From Gammaproteobacteria bacterium (GTDB taxonomy: Bacteria; Pseudomonadota; Gammaproteobacteria; Pseudomonadales; Pseudohongiellaceae), in NCBI GenBank assembly GCA_030831125.1, contig JAURLQ010000105.1:1-45640 (forward strand): DNA of 45,640 nt, written 5' to 3'. Position 1 is the first letter of the stretch. Each line of letters begins with the position of its first letter. The notes beneath the pieces are model-generated. The model saw only the letters and a list, made by a program, of their open reading frames with translations, ran no database searches and had not been told where the DNA came from. Below are positions 25,137-34,547 of this stretch, piece by piece. The translations under genes were made by a program, and so were the position numbers.

Positions 25137-25191
25137 GCGACCACCCTGACCATTTTGCAAAAACCTGCATGATCACAGGAGCACAAACGCT

Positions 25192-26946
25192 TCACGGGTT
25201 CTCCCGCCTGCACACCACATATTCCCCCAGTACCAACCTGTCCATGCTGGTTCTAAGGAAACAGTCCAGTGCCTCTTGTGGTCTGCAAACAACTGGCTCA
25301 TTTTCGTTGAAAGAGGTATTCAATACCATCGGCACACCTGTCTGTTCATGGAATGCCGAGATCAGGCGGTAATACCGTGGATTGCTGTAGGAGGTCACAG
25401 TCTGCAAACGCCCGGAACCATCGACATGGGTGACAGCAGGAATGTGCTTGCGCTGGTCTTCCCTGATCTGGAAAACCTGCATCATGAATGGTACATCGGC
25501 ATCCTGTTCAAACCAGTTTTTTACTTCCTCCCGTAAAACTGAAGGAGCAAACGGCCTGAATGATTCCCGGCGCTTGATCTTGAGATTGAGAATGTCCTTC
25601 ATGTCATCCCGGCGCGGATCTCCCAGAATGGAACGATTACCCAATGCCCTGGGTCCCCATTCCATCCGGCCCTGGAACCAGCCGATGACTTCCCCCCTGG
25701 CAATCGCTGATGCAGTATCCCTGCAGAGTTTTGCCTCGTCCTCGATCAGGGTAACAGTACAGCCGCGGTCTGCCAGTTCTCCTGCCCGGCTCTCCAGCAG
25801 CAGGGAAATTTCCTTGCGACTTGCCTGGGGCCCCCAGTAGGCATGATCCATTGGCTTGCATCTTTTATCGGTCAGTTGATGCCAGACTGTCAGGGCTGCG
25901 CCGATTGCACCGCCTGCATCCCCTACGGCTGACTGGATATACACCTGTCTGAAAGGTGTATTGAGTGTAATTTTCCCGTTAGCGACTGAATTCATCCCGC
26001 AGCCCCCAGCCACCGCTACTGCCTCACAGGGATATTTGGCATGCAGGGCATTGAGTATATGGAAAAAAGCCTCCTCATATATGGCCTGCACAGACCGGGC
26101 TATATCATGATGTTTCTGTATCAACACTTCGTTGGACTTGCGGGGCGGGCCGAGCAGTGAAGCCAGAGCCTCACTGTACAGTTCACCAAAACCCGGAATA
26201 CCATCTTCAAATTCATATGCAATTCTCTCCCTGTGATGACGAAAATACTTCAGGTCAAGCTCGAAACCACCGTTGGCAGCAAGCCTGACTATCTGTCTCA
26301 TCTCTTCAAGAAAAGCCGGCTTGCCATAAGGTGCCAGCCCCATGACCTTGTATTCATCTCCATAGTGGGGAAATCCCAGAAACTGGGTTAGTGCCTGATA
26401 GAAAATACCCAGCGAATGCGGAAAATGGATACGTGACTCAATCCCGATCCGGCTTCCCTTGCCATACCCCCAGGCTGCACTGGCAAAATCTCCGAAACCG
26501 TCCACTGATACTACGGCAGCTTCTTCAAAGGGAGACGCATGGAAGGCGGAAGACAGATGAGCCAGATGGTGTTCAACAGAGTGGATTTTGCCTTTGAAAG
26601 GATCATCCCTGAAATGCATCTGCAGCAACTCTGCAATGCTGCTCCTTTGCTTTCTGTTTACGATTCTTTCCATGACAAGTCGGAAATCCGGTCTTTCAAA
26701 CAGTACGTAACGAAGCTTCCTGCCAAGACTTGCCCGCGGATTCTGGTTTATGGCTATATGATCAAGATTTGCGAGTGATATTCCAGCCTCTTGCAGGCAC
26801 CAGGAAACAGCTTCGGAAGGGAATCCGGCCCAGTGCTTGATTCTCCTGAATCTTTCCTCTTCGGCTGCAGCTACCAACTCACCATTACGAACAAGACAGG
26901 CCGCCGAATCACCATGAAAGGCATTAATTCCCAAAATGTATGTCAC
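25192..26946 (-). CDS. NodU/CmcH-family carbamoyltransferase
   Basis: The 584-residue protein has an N-terminal Kae1-like domain (ILGINAFHGDSAACLV at the start, SVEHHLAHLSSAF with metal-binding His, SVDGFGDFAS) and the C-terminal carbamoyltransferase domain (GWFQGRMEWGPRALGNRSIL, RRESFRPFAPSV, LNTSFNENEPVV). Such enzymes use carbamoyl phosphate and ATP to make carbamoyl-AMP and transfer the carbamoyl group to a hydroxyl, as in Nod factors and antibiotics. Here the likely target is a sugar of the polysaccharide repeat. The start is GTG at 26946 (reads GTGACATACATTTTG). The gap to the glycosyltransferase upstream is 51 bases, so it is in the operon. Confidence 0.9.
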   Translation of the reverse strand: MTYILGINAFHGDSAACLVRNGELVAAAEEERFRRIKHWAGFPSEAVSWCLQEAGISLANLDHIAINQNPRASLGRKLRYVLFERPDFRLVMERIVNRKQRSSIAELLQMHFRDDPFKGKIHSVEHHLAHLSSAFHASPFEEAAVVSVDGFGDFASAAWGYGKGSRIGIESRIHFPHSLGIFYQALTQFLGFPHYGDEYKVMGLAPYGKPAFLEEMRQIVRLAANGGFELDLKYFRHHRERIAYEFEDGIPGFGELYSEALASLLGPPRKSNEVLIQKHHDIARSVQAIYEEAFFHILNALHAKYPCEAVAVAGGCGMNSVANGKITLNTPFRQVYIQSAVGDAGGAIGAALTVWHQLTDKRCKPMDHAYWGPQASRKEISLLLESRAGELADRGCTVTLIEDEAKLCRDTASAIARGEVIGWFQGRMEWGPRALGNRSILGDPRRDDMKDILNLKIKRRESFRPFAPSVLREEVKNWFEQDADVPFMMQVFQIREDQRKHIPAVTHVDGSGRLQTVTSYSNPRYYRLISAFHEQTGVPMVLNTSFNENEPVVCRPQEALDCFLRTSMDRLVLGEYVVCRRENP

Positions 26947-26997
26947 GACTTTTCCACAAAATTGAGCTCATTGGTATTCATAAGCATGTCCGGTAAC

Positions 26998-28173
26998 TCA
27001 GAGAGAAGATTTCCCTTTTATTGATTCGACATACAAGTCCTGCAGCGCTGCCGACATGGCCGGTATGGAATATTCACGTTGTGCAAGCGTCAGGGCATTG
27101 TGCTCCATTGAAGCATGAAGTGAATCATTCTGCAGAATTTTATCTATCCCTGCTGCAATTGATTCAGCAGAAGTATCCACACTTATACCTGCTCCGGATT
27201 CGGCTACTGATCGCGACAAGGCTACTCCCTCTCCCAGCACACAGGGCAAACCTGCACTCAATGCTTCTGCCACTGAAATGCCGAAATTTTCTGAAAACGA
27301 TGGCAGGACAAACATCCACGCACCATCAAACAAGGCATGCTTGTGAGGGCCATCCACATAACCTGCCCAGATAACAGTTTTGCCAAGCCCCAGAGTATCG
27401 ACAAGTTGCCTCAGTTTTTCCACCAGGGAAAGCTGTCCGTCACCGGCAATGACTAGACGGGTCTCCGGAAACCTGTCCTGCACAATGCGGAATGCCTTGA
27501 GCAGTCCTGTAATGTTCTTTTTCTCGGCAATTCTTGACAAAAACAGAATAACTCTTTTTCCTTGAAGTTCGGGATACATAACAATCATCGGATTGTTGCC
27601 TTCATGCTGGAAATCTTCAACGCCCAGGGGTATTACTGCTGCCCTGTAATCCAACTCGAGTAAAGCAGCTTCATCGGCTTCACTTGAATCAGTGAAATGT
27701 ACATAAGCGGCCCTGCTTAGCAATCTGCTTTCAATAAGTTTCAGTGAAAGCATTTTCAGCAAGGGACGATGATGAACGATCCCATAACGGTTAAGCGTAC
27801 CCAAAGGCCGGATGATATAAGGCACTGAAGCCTTGATGGCAGCTCTGGCTGCAACCGTACTGGACCATGAGAACAGTGCATGAATATGTACTGCATCATA
27901 ATTACGTACATGGGCCCGCAACCAGTCACGTAACTGCAGGGAAATCTTGTAGAAACCGATATTGACCGGGAACAGCAACAGGCGAGCCGGCCTGAACTCA
28001 TCTGCCAGAATCTCGTAGCAACTGTCTCCTTTCCTGGTATCCATGCCGGCATCTGTGCTGACCACATCCACTTCAATACCTCTGGCAACAAGCCCTCCTG
28101 CAATAAGCCTGATTGCTCTTGATGGGCCACCATCAGCCAATGCCACTGAAGGAATTACATGGAGTATTTTCAC
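26998..28173 (-). CDS. GT-B glycosyltransferase (GT4 type)
   Basis: The 391-residue protein opens with MKILHVIPSVALADGGPSRA, the Gly-rich N-terminal loop of GT4 enzymes. It carries HIHALFSWSSTVAARA, VILFLSRIAEKKNITGLLKA and the donor-binding segment PSFSENFGISVAEALSAGLP with the E-x7-E motif. It probably extends the lipid-linked repeat in the cytoplasm with a retaining linkage. Donor and acceptor are unknown. It lies between another GT4 gene (39 bases upstream) and the carbamoyltransferase. Confidence 0.88.
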   Translation of the reverse strand: MKILHVIPSVALADGGPSRAIRLIAGGLVARGIEVDVVSTDAGMDTRKGDSCYEILADEFRPARLLLFPVNIGFYKISLQLRDWLRAHVRNYDAVHIHALFSWSSTVAARAAIKASVPYIIRPLGTLNRYGIVHHRPLLKMLSLKLIESRLLSRAAYVHFTDSSEADEAALLELDYRAAVIPLGVEDFQHEGNNPMIVMYPELQGKRVILFLSRIAEKKNITGLLKAFRIVQDRFPETRLVIAGDGQLSLVEKLRQLVDTLGLGKTVIWAGYVDGPHKHALFDGAWMFVLPSFSENFGISVAEALSAGLPCVLGEGVALSRSVAESGAGISVDTSAESIAAGIDKILQNDSLHASMEHNALTLAQREYSIPAMSAALQDLYVESIKGKSSL

Positions 28174-28212
28174 ATTGCACCCAGATGATGCTTCACTGAT
28201 ATCGACACTGCC

Positions 28213-29400
28213 TCACTCATGCTTTTTTCGCTCAAGGATTTTTTCCGCAGCACTGATTATGCCGACAGCGGCATTGCTGACCGAGTAAATCCTGTTCCTG
28301 GCCGCAATGGCTGCAGAACCCTGTTCAATCTTCAAGGCAGCTACGATAGCCTGTACAAGTGCAGGAATGTTTCCACAGCTGTAGATCATGCCCGTTTCAT
28401 TTGCCACGACCATGTCTGCTGAAGACCCTGCCTTGTCCGATACAACCACCGGTGTGCCGCAGGAAAGGGCTTCGTTGACAACCAGGCCCCAGGTTTCCTC
28501 ACCTGAGGATGGCAACACTACCAGATCTGCAGCCGTGTAAATCTGTGGCAATTGTGATTGATTGCGAAACCCCAGGAATCTGACCTTCAGCCCCGATTCT
28601 GTGACTCGTTTTTGCAGACTTTCACGCAAGGGGCCATCACCTGCCAGCAACAAGCACAAGTCCATTGCAGCCAATTCGTCACTGCCAATTGCATCCAGCA
28701 GGTCATTTACTCTTTTGAATTCAACCAGTCTGCCACAAAAAAGCAGGACCACGGTTGACGGGTTCTCACCAAGGGCAATCTTGCATTGTGGCTGGTCATT
28801 CTTGGAATGGTTGCGGGCAAAATGTTCGCTACTTATGCAGTGGGGCGAGAAAAAAAGTTTTTCTTCTGCAACTCCATAATGCGACAAATAGGCCTTGTTG
28901 TGCAGTCCCACAAAAAGGTGAGCATCAAAGCGATTCAACATCCATGGATAAAGGAATTTCTTGATCAGCTTCTTCAGACTGCCCCCGGGTGTCTCCAGAT
29001 GTGAATCACCCCTCGACATTACAACAATGCCGAGTTTCCGGCAGGCTGATACTGCCTGCCAGTAAGACAGCAAATTCCACCCCATCACCAGGAAAGCACT
29101 GAAATTACCATTCAGAATATGGTTTCTTATGCCGGGAGTATTGCAGCCAAAAAAATGTCCGGTTCCGGGTTTGGCAGCAATGTTCTGCAGAAAAACATGC
29201 TCATACCCTGCCAGCAGGTCTGAATCCCAGTCAAAAGCCACTCCAAAGCCTGCTTCAGCCTGTCCCTGGGGAGTCTGTTCATGGGCAAAATGAACAACAA
29301 GGTCTACATGTCTTGCCAACTCCCTGAAGATAGGTGCCTGATACTGAATGGGATGCGAAGCCAGCACTCCCAGTTGAAAAATAGCAGTAGTTTTACTCAT
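28213..29400 (-). CDS. GT-B glycosyltransferase (GT4 type)
   Basis: The 395-residue protein starts MSKTTAIFQLGVLASHPIQYQ, a beginning often seen in GT4 enzymes of surface-glycan loci. SRGDSHLETPGG, VVLLFCGRLVEFKRVNDLLDA and PSSGEETWGLVVNEALSCGTP follow; the last holds the E-x7-E donor-binding motif. It should add one sugar to the repeat unit. It is 17 bases after the preceding glycosyltransferase gene, clearly in the same operon. The exact sugar cannot be told. Confidence 0.88.
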   Translation of the reverse strand: MSKTTAIFQLGVLASHPIQYQAPIFRELARHVDLVVHFAHEQTPQGQAEAGFGVAFDWDSDLLAGYEHVFLQNIAAKPGTGHFFGCNTPGIRNHILNGNFSAFLVMGWNLLSYWQAVSACRKLGIVVMSRGDSHLETPGGSLKKLIKKFLYPWMLNRFDAHLFVGLHNKAYLSHYGVAEEKLFFSPHCISSEHFARNHSKNDQPQCKIALGENPSTVVLLFCGRLVEFKRVNDLLDAIGSDELAAMDLCLLLAGDGPLRESLQKRVTESGLKVRFLGFRNQSQLPQIYTAADLVVLPSSGEETWGLVVNEALSCGTPVVVSDKAGSSADMVVANETGMIYSCGNIPALVQAIVAALKIEQGSAAIAARNRIYSVSNAAVGIISAAEKILERKKHE

Positions 29401-29417
29401 GGCTATCCAGACAGAAT

Positions 29418-30719
29418 TCAGCTTATCGCGCTATTGCTGCCTGCAGAATGCAGACAGCGTACAACAGCATCCAGGAACACCTTCTTTTCAAGGTTCCAGT
29501 TGTATCTGGTTCTTCCCAGTGCCCATGAATTTTTTCTCAAGGTCGCCAGTTTCCCGGGAGTTCTGAAGATTTCATCCAAGATTGCAGCCAGCACATGAAC
29601 ATTTTCCTGCGGATAGATGCATATTGCCGAATCACATTCGTCAGCCAAAGCCTGTTGTGCCTTGGTGTCAGATGCCACAATAGCCATTCCGGCCAGCATG
29701 TAAGTAAATATCTTGTTTGAAAGGGCAATATCACGATTGATATTGAAAGCTGAAACTTCTGAAGCCATACCCACATCAAATTGCAAACAAACTCCAGGTA
29801 TTTCATCAGGCATGACTGGTGGCAGAATCCTGATTCTTGTTTCCCGGAATTTGCTGTTAACTCCCTGTAGCAGTTTGTCCAGATACCCTGGCACAGGAGT
29901 ACCTTGCAAATATACAAAGGGTGCAGTGCCTGCAATTGATGCAGCCGCAATAATGGTTTCCAGTCCACGTCCCGGTCCGATAGTCTGGGAAAACCAATAG
30001 ACCGATGGCTGGGCACTGCCAGTAGTGGGAGATTCAAATTCAGCACCTTCAACAAGTGGAAACACATTCAGCACGACTTGTGGTCTGGAAACCGGGCAGC
30101 ATCTGGCATACGCATCCGCAATACCCGCAGATGCAGCCGTCAAATGATCACACAAAGGCAGATACCACTGTTCAATGGCAATTGTAAGCACCTCCAGAAG
30201 TGAGCCTTTTTCACCTTCACCGAATTGTCCGGAATGGAAATCCTCGGCGTCAAAACCCAGTCTGGCCCTGTGTTGGCCACAAGCCAGCCATGCCGCAGGC
30301 AAAGCAGCAAGATTATGCGCAATATACATATCTGCTGGCCAGTTTATTGCCTTGTCTGCCAATCTGCGAATCAGGGGGTTGAAGCACATGTTTTCCACAG
30401 CAGGACCTCGTATTCCTGCGCAATAAAGCAGTCTTCCTGTCAGCTTCCAGAACTTGCGGTGGAAGCTGCCTCGCCATCCCTTCGACTGCACGGCTGTATA
30501 TGTCCAGCATGCGGTTTGCCTGACGTGTTCATCCCGCATTGCCAGATGCTGGCTGTCATATGACTCGATGGCAACGACATGGACAATGGCACCACTCTCA
30601 ACCAGTGCATTCGCTTCCTTTACCAACCTCGGATTGGAACCGATGTTGCTTGATGTAACCAGGCAGATTTTTCTTCCATTGAGCCTTGGTTCTGTATGTG
30701 CATTATTGGCATCAATCAT
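29418..30719 (-). CDS. Glycosyltransferase, GT-B fold
   Basis: The 433-residue protein has KICLVTSSNIGSNPRLVKEA near the start, then YIAHNLAALPAAW and FDAEDFHSGQF, and a C-terminal half with VYWFSQTIGPGRGLETIIAA and SNKIFTYMLAGMAIVASDT. This last part replaces the usual E-x7-E motif with a looser match (SNKIFTYM). The layout fits a group-1-like GT-B enzyme acting in the cytoplasm. It overlaps the previous glycosyltransferase gene by eight bases (start ATG 30719, upstream stop 30712), which points to translational coupling. Confidence 0.82.
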   Translation of the reverse strand: MIDANNAHTEPRLNGRKICLVTSSNIGSNPRLVKEANALVESGAIVHVVAIESYDSQHLAMRDEHVRQTACWTYTAVQSKGWRGSFHRKFWKLTGRLLYCAGIRGPAVENMCFNPLIRRLADKAINWPADMYIAHNLAALPAAWLACGQHRARLGFDAEDFHSGQFGEGEKGSLLEVLTIAIEQWYLPLCDHLTAASAGIADAYARCCPVSRPQVVLNVFPLVEGAEFESPTTGSAQPSVYWFSQTIGPGRGLETIIAAASIAGTAPFVYLQGTPVPGYLDKLLQGVNSKFRETRIRILPPVMPDEIPGVCLQFDVGMASEVSAFNINRDIALSNKIFTYMLAGMAIVASDTKAQQALADECDSAICIYPQENVHVLAAILDEIFRTPGKLATLRKNSWALGRTRYNWNLEKKVFLDAVVRCLHSAGSNSAIS

Positions 30720-31812
30720 GATCTGCCATTCCTGACATGTCTCTGCCGTTGAACTGGCTGATCAAGGCAAGAGCAGCAGCTTCAAAATGCTGTCTGCTGA
30801 ATATTCTCGCAGCAAATGTGCCATCAATCGGATTATTCATTGCAGATTTCAATGCATTGCGCAGCTCAACCTTGTCTTCGGGTGCCACAAGCAGCCCTGC
30901 CCTGCCATCCAGAAGTGGATCTGTAGAGCCGTCAGCATTACCTGCAATGACGGCACAACCACATGCCAGCGCCTGGAGGAATACAATGCCGAATCCTTCG
31001 CCCGTACTGGGCATGGCAAAAATATCTGCAGTCCTGAAAAGTGCCGGCAAATCTTCATCAGGGACATAACCTATAAACCGGATACATTTTTCCAGATGAT
31101 GGCTGGCAACCAGTTCCTGCAAACGTGATATGTCATCTCCTTCCCCGGCGATCATATAGACAAAACGACAGTGTTCCTGTTCAAGGGCGGCGAGTGTTTC
31201 TATCATCCGGTCCTGCCCCTTGTAGCGCTCTGTAGAAGAGAGTCGGGAAACCGAAAGCAGCAATTTCTGATCATCTTCAGCAAACCTTCTCCTGTCGGAA
31301 GGCTCACCAGGCAGAAATCTTTTATCAACTGTATTGGGGATTACCTTGACCATTTCCGGCCTTATTGATGACCACTCAAGAAATCTGCGCCGCGTATAAC
31401 GACTGACTGCAGTGACCCGCGCCACATATTTCATGGCAATATTTACAGCCAGATTGCCCCGATTCCATGCTTCAATTCCATGTATTTGCAGCCAGACTCT
31501 TGAACCTGTAACAAATGACAAAGCCACTGCCAGTGGCAACATGTATATATGTCCACAAAATATCCAGTCATTTTTGCCAAACTGCCCGGATCGCCCCAAT
31601 GCTGTTATTGCATAAAGCCAGCGACTGCCTTTTGGCTCAATCACTTCCATCATGGGTGGTTTGTCGCTTTGCACTTTTGGTCCCTGACGGGAAAGCACCA
31701 GGATTTTTTCCAGATCCGGTGACAGCGAAAGCGCCTGAAGAAGATCACAGTTGTATTGGGCAATGCCGCCACGAGCCCCAAAACCATCAGTCAACAGGGC
31801 AAACAGCTTCAT
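30712..31812 (-). CDS. GT-B glycosyltransferase (GT4 type)
   Basis: The 366-residue product starts MKLFALLTDGFGARGGIAQY, with the Gly-rich acceptor loop, and later shows LLLSVSRLSSTERYKGQDRM, CIRFIGYVPDEDLPALF and PSTGEGFGIVFLQALACGCA. The donor motif has Glu followed by Gln at the second Glu position, a mild deviation. The ATG at 31812 overlaps the asparagine synthase stop (ATGA), so translation is probably coupled. The frame is open 13 codons further upstream, but those lie inside the preceding gene. Confidence 0.87.
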   Translation of the reverse strand: MKLFALLTDGFGARGGIAQYNCDLLQALSLSPDLEKILVLSRQGPKVQSDKPPMMEVIEPKGSRWLYAITALGRSGQFGKNDWIFCGHIYMLPLAVALSFVTGSRVWLQIHGIEAWNRGNLAVNIAMKYVARVTAVSRYTRRRFLEWSSIRPEMVKVIPNTVDKRFLPGEPSDRRRFAEDDQKLLLSVSRLSSTERYKGQDRMIETLAALEQEHCRFVYMIAGEGDDISRLQELVASHHLEKCIRFIGYVPDEDLPALFRTADIFAMPSTGEGFGIVFLQALACGCAVIAGNADGSTDPLLDGRAGLLVAPEDKVELRNALKSAMNNPIDGTFAARIFSRQHFEAAALALISQFNGRDMSGMADHD

Positions 31813-33641
31813 TGTGTGTCCCTGAAACTTTTCATTACCACATTTGACCAATTACGCGCCCATGGTGAGGATGAATCTGATGCTGCAATGCATCCCTCTT
31901 CAAGTTGTTGCTGCCATTTGCCAACAGGAGTGGTAAATCCGGTTTTGGATTTACTGACAACGCCGGATGGCAGACTCACCGCAGGTGCTGATGCCAACCA
32001 TTGCTTGCGGCTGGTATTACTCCCGCTCAGATGGGGTGCCAGTTGTTTCAGTAGTACAGCATCTACAAGAGGAGTCCGTACCTCGAGTGAATGCGCCATG
32101 CTTGCCCAGTCTGTGTCTCTGAGCAGTTGATTCCTGAGATACAGAGCAGACTCGAGTGTTGAAACCCTGGCATGAGGGCTTTTGATTTTTCTTTGCACTC
32201 TGAACTGGCTTGCTATATGCCTGATGGGTGCAAGTCTCTGCAATCCTGCCTCGGCCAGCTCCAGACCCATTACTGATGGCAGCTCACCGGGGAGAAACAG
32301 TCCCCTGCGCAGCAACCATGCACCCTCATAGGTACCACCATAGCGTAGCATTCCTTTTGTTTTCGGATTCATACCCTTCACCAGGGGCGCAAAAGCATTC
32401 ATCATCAATTCCGAAAAGTATCCCAATCCTGGCACGCGGGAAGGCAACCAGAGCATCCTTACCCAGCGAGGCAATGACCTGAAGGATGGATATGCACCAA
32501 AAAGTTCATCTCCACCAACTCCCGAGATTGCCACTTTGAGTCCGGCTTCACTGGCTGTCTTGCTTACAAACCAGGCATTGATGCCATCGATGGAAGGCTG
32601 GTCCATAGCCCTGAGGATAGCTGGAAGATCACTGCTGAATTCTGCAAAATCCACTGTCCTGATTTCATGTTCTGTGCCGTATTGATGCGCAGTTTCCATA
32701 GCCAGTGGTGTTTCATCATCAGGCGTACCCCGGTATTCACTGAAGCCCAGCGTTACCGTTTTCAGGTTTTGCTGACCGGCATCACGCATCAGACCAACAA
32801 GTGCACCTGAATCTATGCCTGCTGAGAGAAAAGCACCAACAGGCACATCCGCCACAAGGTGCCTGCGCACTGAATCCAGCACTGCTTCTCTGACAATGTG
32901 CTGCGGGTTTGCAGTACTGGCCTGGCCGTTCAATTCAGCTTCTGCCCAGATACCTGCAATATCAAAATACTGCATTGGCAATTCAGGCCCAAGACTATTT
33001 ACCCATTGATAGCTACCAGCCGGTACTGCCCGGATTTCCTGATAGAGCGTATAGGGTTCAGGGACGCTACCCAACAGAAAGAACCCTGCTATACCTGCAG
33101 GCTCGGGAATTCTGGAAACATGGCGACTTGTCAGCAGAGCCTTCACCTGGGAGGCAAACCTGCAGGTCCACCCATCATCGGCAATATATAGCGGTTTTAT
33201 ACCGTAAGGATCTCTGGCCAGAAGTGTAGCTCTTCTGTTCCCATCCCAGATTGCCAGCGCAAACATGCCGCTGAGCATACCCAGCATTTTCACACCGTGA
33301 GTAGCATACATATGCAGTATGACTTCAGTATCGGAATCAGTCGAAAACCTGCTGCCCAGTTTTTCCAGTTCTGACCTGAGCTCCCTGTAATTGTAGATTT
33401 CGCCATTGAATGTGATGACCAGTCTGCCATCTGCACTGGTCATGGGTTGTGCAGCACGTTCACTCAGATCAATGATTGAAAGTCGGCGATGCGCCAATCC
33501 CACTTTGTAGTCTTCTGATATCCAGCAACCCGAGCCGTCCGGCCCTCTTGCCTGCATGTAATCCCTTATCTCCAGCAATTCTGCCCTGTCAACCGGAGCA
33601 GCTGCGTAGTGATAGGCATGTATCCCCCCAATACCACACAT
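31809..33641 (-). CDS. Glutamine-hydrolysing asparagine synthase (polysaccharide-locus type)
   Basis: The 610-residue protein starts MCGIGGIHAY, so Cys2 becomes the N-terminal nucleophile of a class II glutaminase. RGPDGSG, LAHRRLSIIDLS, FNGEIYNYRELR and LARDPYGIKPLY complete that domain. The ATP-pyrophosphatase loop is SAGIDSGAL, a variant of SGGxDS, followed by SGVGGDELFGAYPSF. Family members amidate a carboxylate with ammonia from glutamine. AsnB-like proteins of this type are frequent in exopolysaccharide clusters, where the acceptor might be a uronic acid, an amino-acid substituent or a peptide. It is distinct from the Ser2 cyclase at 18223. Start ATG 33641 is chosen so that Cys is second; a TTG two codons earlier exists. 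It follows the B2 gene and is coupled to the next glycosyltransferase. Confidence 0.9.
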   Translation of the reverse strand: MCGIGGIHAYHYAAAPVDRAELLEIRDYMQARGPDGSGCWISEDYKVGLAHRRLSIIDLSERAAQPMTSADGRLVITFNGEIYNYRELRSELEKLGSRFSTDSDTEVILHMYATHGVKMLGMLSGMFALAIWDGNRRATLLARDPYGIKPLYIADDGWTCRFASQVKALLTSRHVSRIPEPAGIAGFFLLGSVPEPYTLYQEIRAVPAGSYQWVNSLGPELPMQYFDIAGIWAEAELNGQASTANPQHIVREAVLDSVRRHLVADVPVGAFLSAGIDSGALVGLMRDAGQQNLKTVTLGFSEYRGTPDDETPLAMETAHQYGTEHEIRTVDFAEFSSDLPAILRAMDQPSIDGINAWFVSKTASEAGLKVAISGVGGDELFGAYPSFRSLPRWVRMLWLPSRVPGLGYFSELMMNAFAPLVKGMNPKTKGMLRYGGTYEGAWLLRRGLFLPGELPSVMGLELAEAGLQRLAPIRHIASQFRVQRKIKSPHARVSTLESALYLRNQLLRDTDWASMAHSLEVRTPLVDAVLLKQLAPHLSGSNTSRKQWLASAPAVSLPSGVVSKSKTGFTTPVGKWQQQLEEGCIAASDSSSPWARNWSNVVMKSFRDTQ

Positions 33642-33710
33642 GCTCAAGGACCCGGGACAGTTGAATTTTCAGAATTTGTGATGTGTTTCCGCCTGTATTT
33701 CAAGACTTCG

Positions 33711-34223
33711 CTACCTGTGCCCGATATTGCGCAACGAACTGCACGATGCAGAGTCATCCTTTGCCGGATTCAGTGGCAAATCGCGAAAGGCTTTGAAACC
33801 CGCAGGATGTTCACCCAGCGCGGAATCACGGAACTCGACCCATGCATGAGCCTGCAGGGGCTGTCCTGATCCCGGGGATACGCCTAACTGCAAAGTGCAA
33901 TGTACCCGAAATTCCTGCAAAAGCCTGTAGAGGACCAATGCCCGGGGCAGGCAGGTGGCCCTGACAACACCATGGGAGGCTGCAATACTGACCAGGTGCT
34001 CACAACGAATTGATAACTCAGATTCTTCCATGCCGTGCGGCATTTCCCTGCGCCTGTAATTCATGAACCCGGCATCCGTGTTTTTCAACAGATGTGAAAT
34101 GTCACGGCATCTGACAAGAAATGAGGTCCACAACAGCCTGTAAACCAGAACGGGCAACAGCTTCTTTTCCCAGCGCTGTAACCCGACCCACTTGCGATAC
34201 CAGTTACTGATTCTGGACAACAC
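33711..34223 (-). CDS. Lasso-type B2 protein (transglutaminase-like protease fold)
   Basis: The 170-residue protein matches the B2 (McjB C-terminal, Transglut_core3) family: RATCLPRALVLYRLL with the nucleophile Cys91, then LQAHAWVEF with His126. In lasso biosynthesis this enzyme cuts the leader from the precursor just after the residue following the conserved Thr. The start is GTG at 34223, overlapping the PqqD-like gene by 20 bases, the standard B1-B2 arrangement. B1 and B2 stand here inside the polysaccharide locus together with an asparagine synthase and a nucleotidyltransferase, a recurrent set whose role is unsettled. The only visible leader that could be its substrate is the one at 17751. 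Confidence 0.85.
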   Translation of the reverse strand: MLSRISNWYRKWVGLQRWEKKLLPVLVYRLLWTSFLVRCRDISHLLKNTDAGFMNYRRREMPHGMEESELSIRCEHLVSIAASHGVVRATCLPRALVLYRLLQEFRVHCTLQLGVSPGSGQPLQAHAWVEFRDSALGEHPAGFKAFRDLPLNPAKDDSASCSSLRNIGHR

Positions 34224-34518
34224 TTACCAGTCCTGCACTTTTCAATTGTTCGACAAAGCCGAGCATGTCCTTTTCAAGAATGGCAGGATCCACATCATAT
34301 TGGCTGAGAATATCTGCGTGAATAGCCTGCAGTGACTTGCCTGCTTTCATCATTTGCCAGATCAAGGTACCTATTTCATCTATTCCGAAATAGGTAGAAC
34401 TGGCAAGATCGAGAATTACGGTTTCACCACCGATTTCCTGCGAAAGGGCATCTGCAGATATCTGTATTTTCCTGTTCAACACCTGTTCAAAACTCCCCTT
34501 GTATACCAGACTCGTCAT
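34204..34518 (-). CDS. PqqD-like RiPP recognition element (lasso B1 type)
   Basis: The 104-residue protein contains GETVILDLASSTYFGIDEIG (about 31-50), the signature of PqqD-fold recognition domains, followed by a helical half with LSQYDVDPAILEKDMLGFV. Such domains bind the leader peptide of ribosomally made precursors through a winged-helix beta strand and hand it to the modifying enzyme. The ATG at 34518 is set by GGAG seven bases upstream; the frame is open to 34614, where it overlaps the nucleotidyltransferase gene. It overlaps the downstream B2 gene, so the two are translated together. Confidence 0.86.
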   Translation of the reverse strand: MTSLVYKGSFEQVLNRKIQISADALSQEIGGETVILDLASSTYFGIDEIGTLIWQMMKAGKSLQAIHADILSQYDVDPAILEKDMLGFVEQLKSAGLVSVVQNQ

Positions 34519-34547
34519 GCATGACTCCATGCCGGCTGACTGCATGG

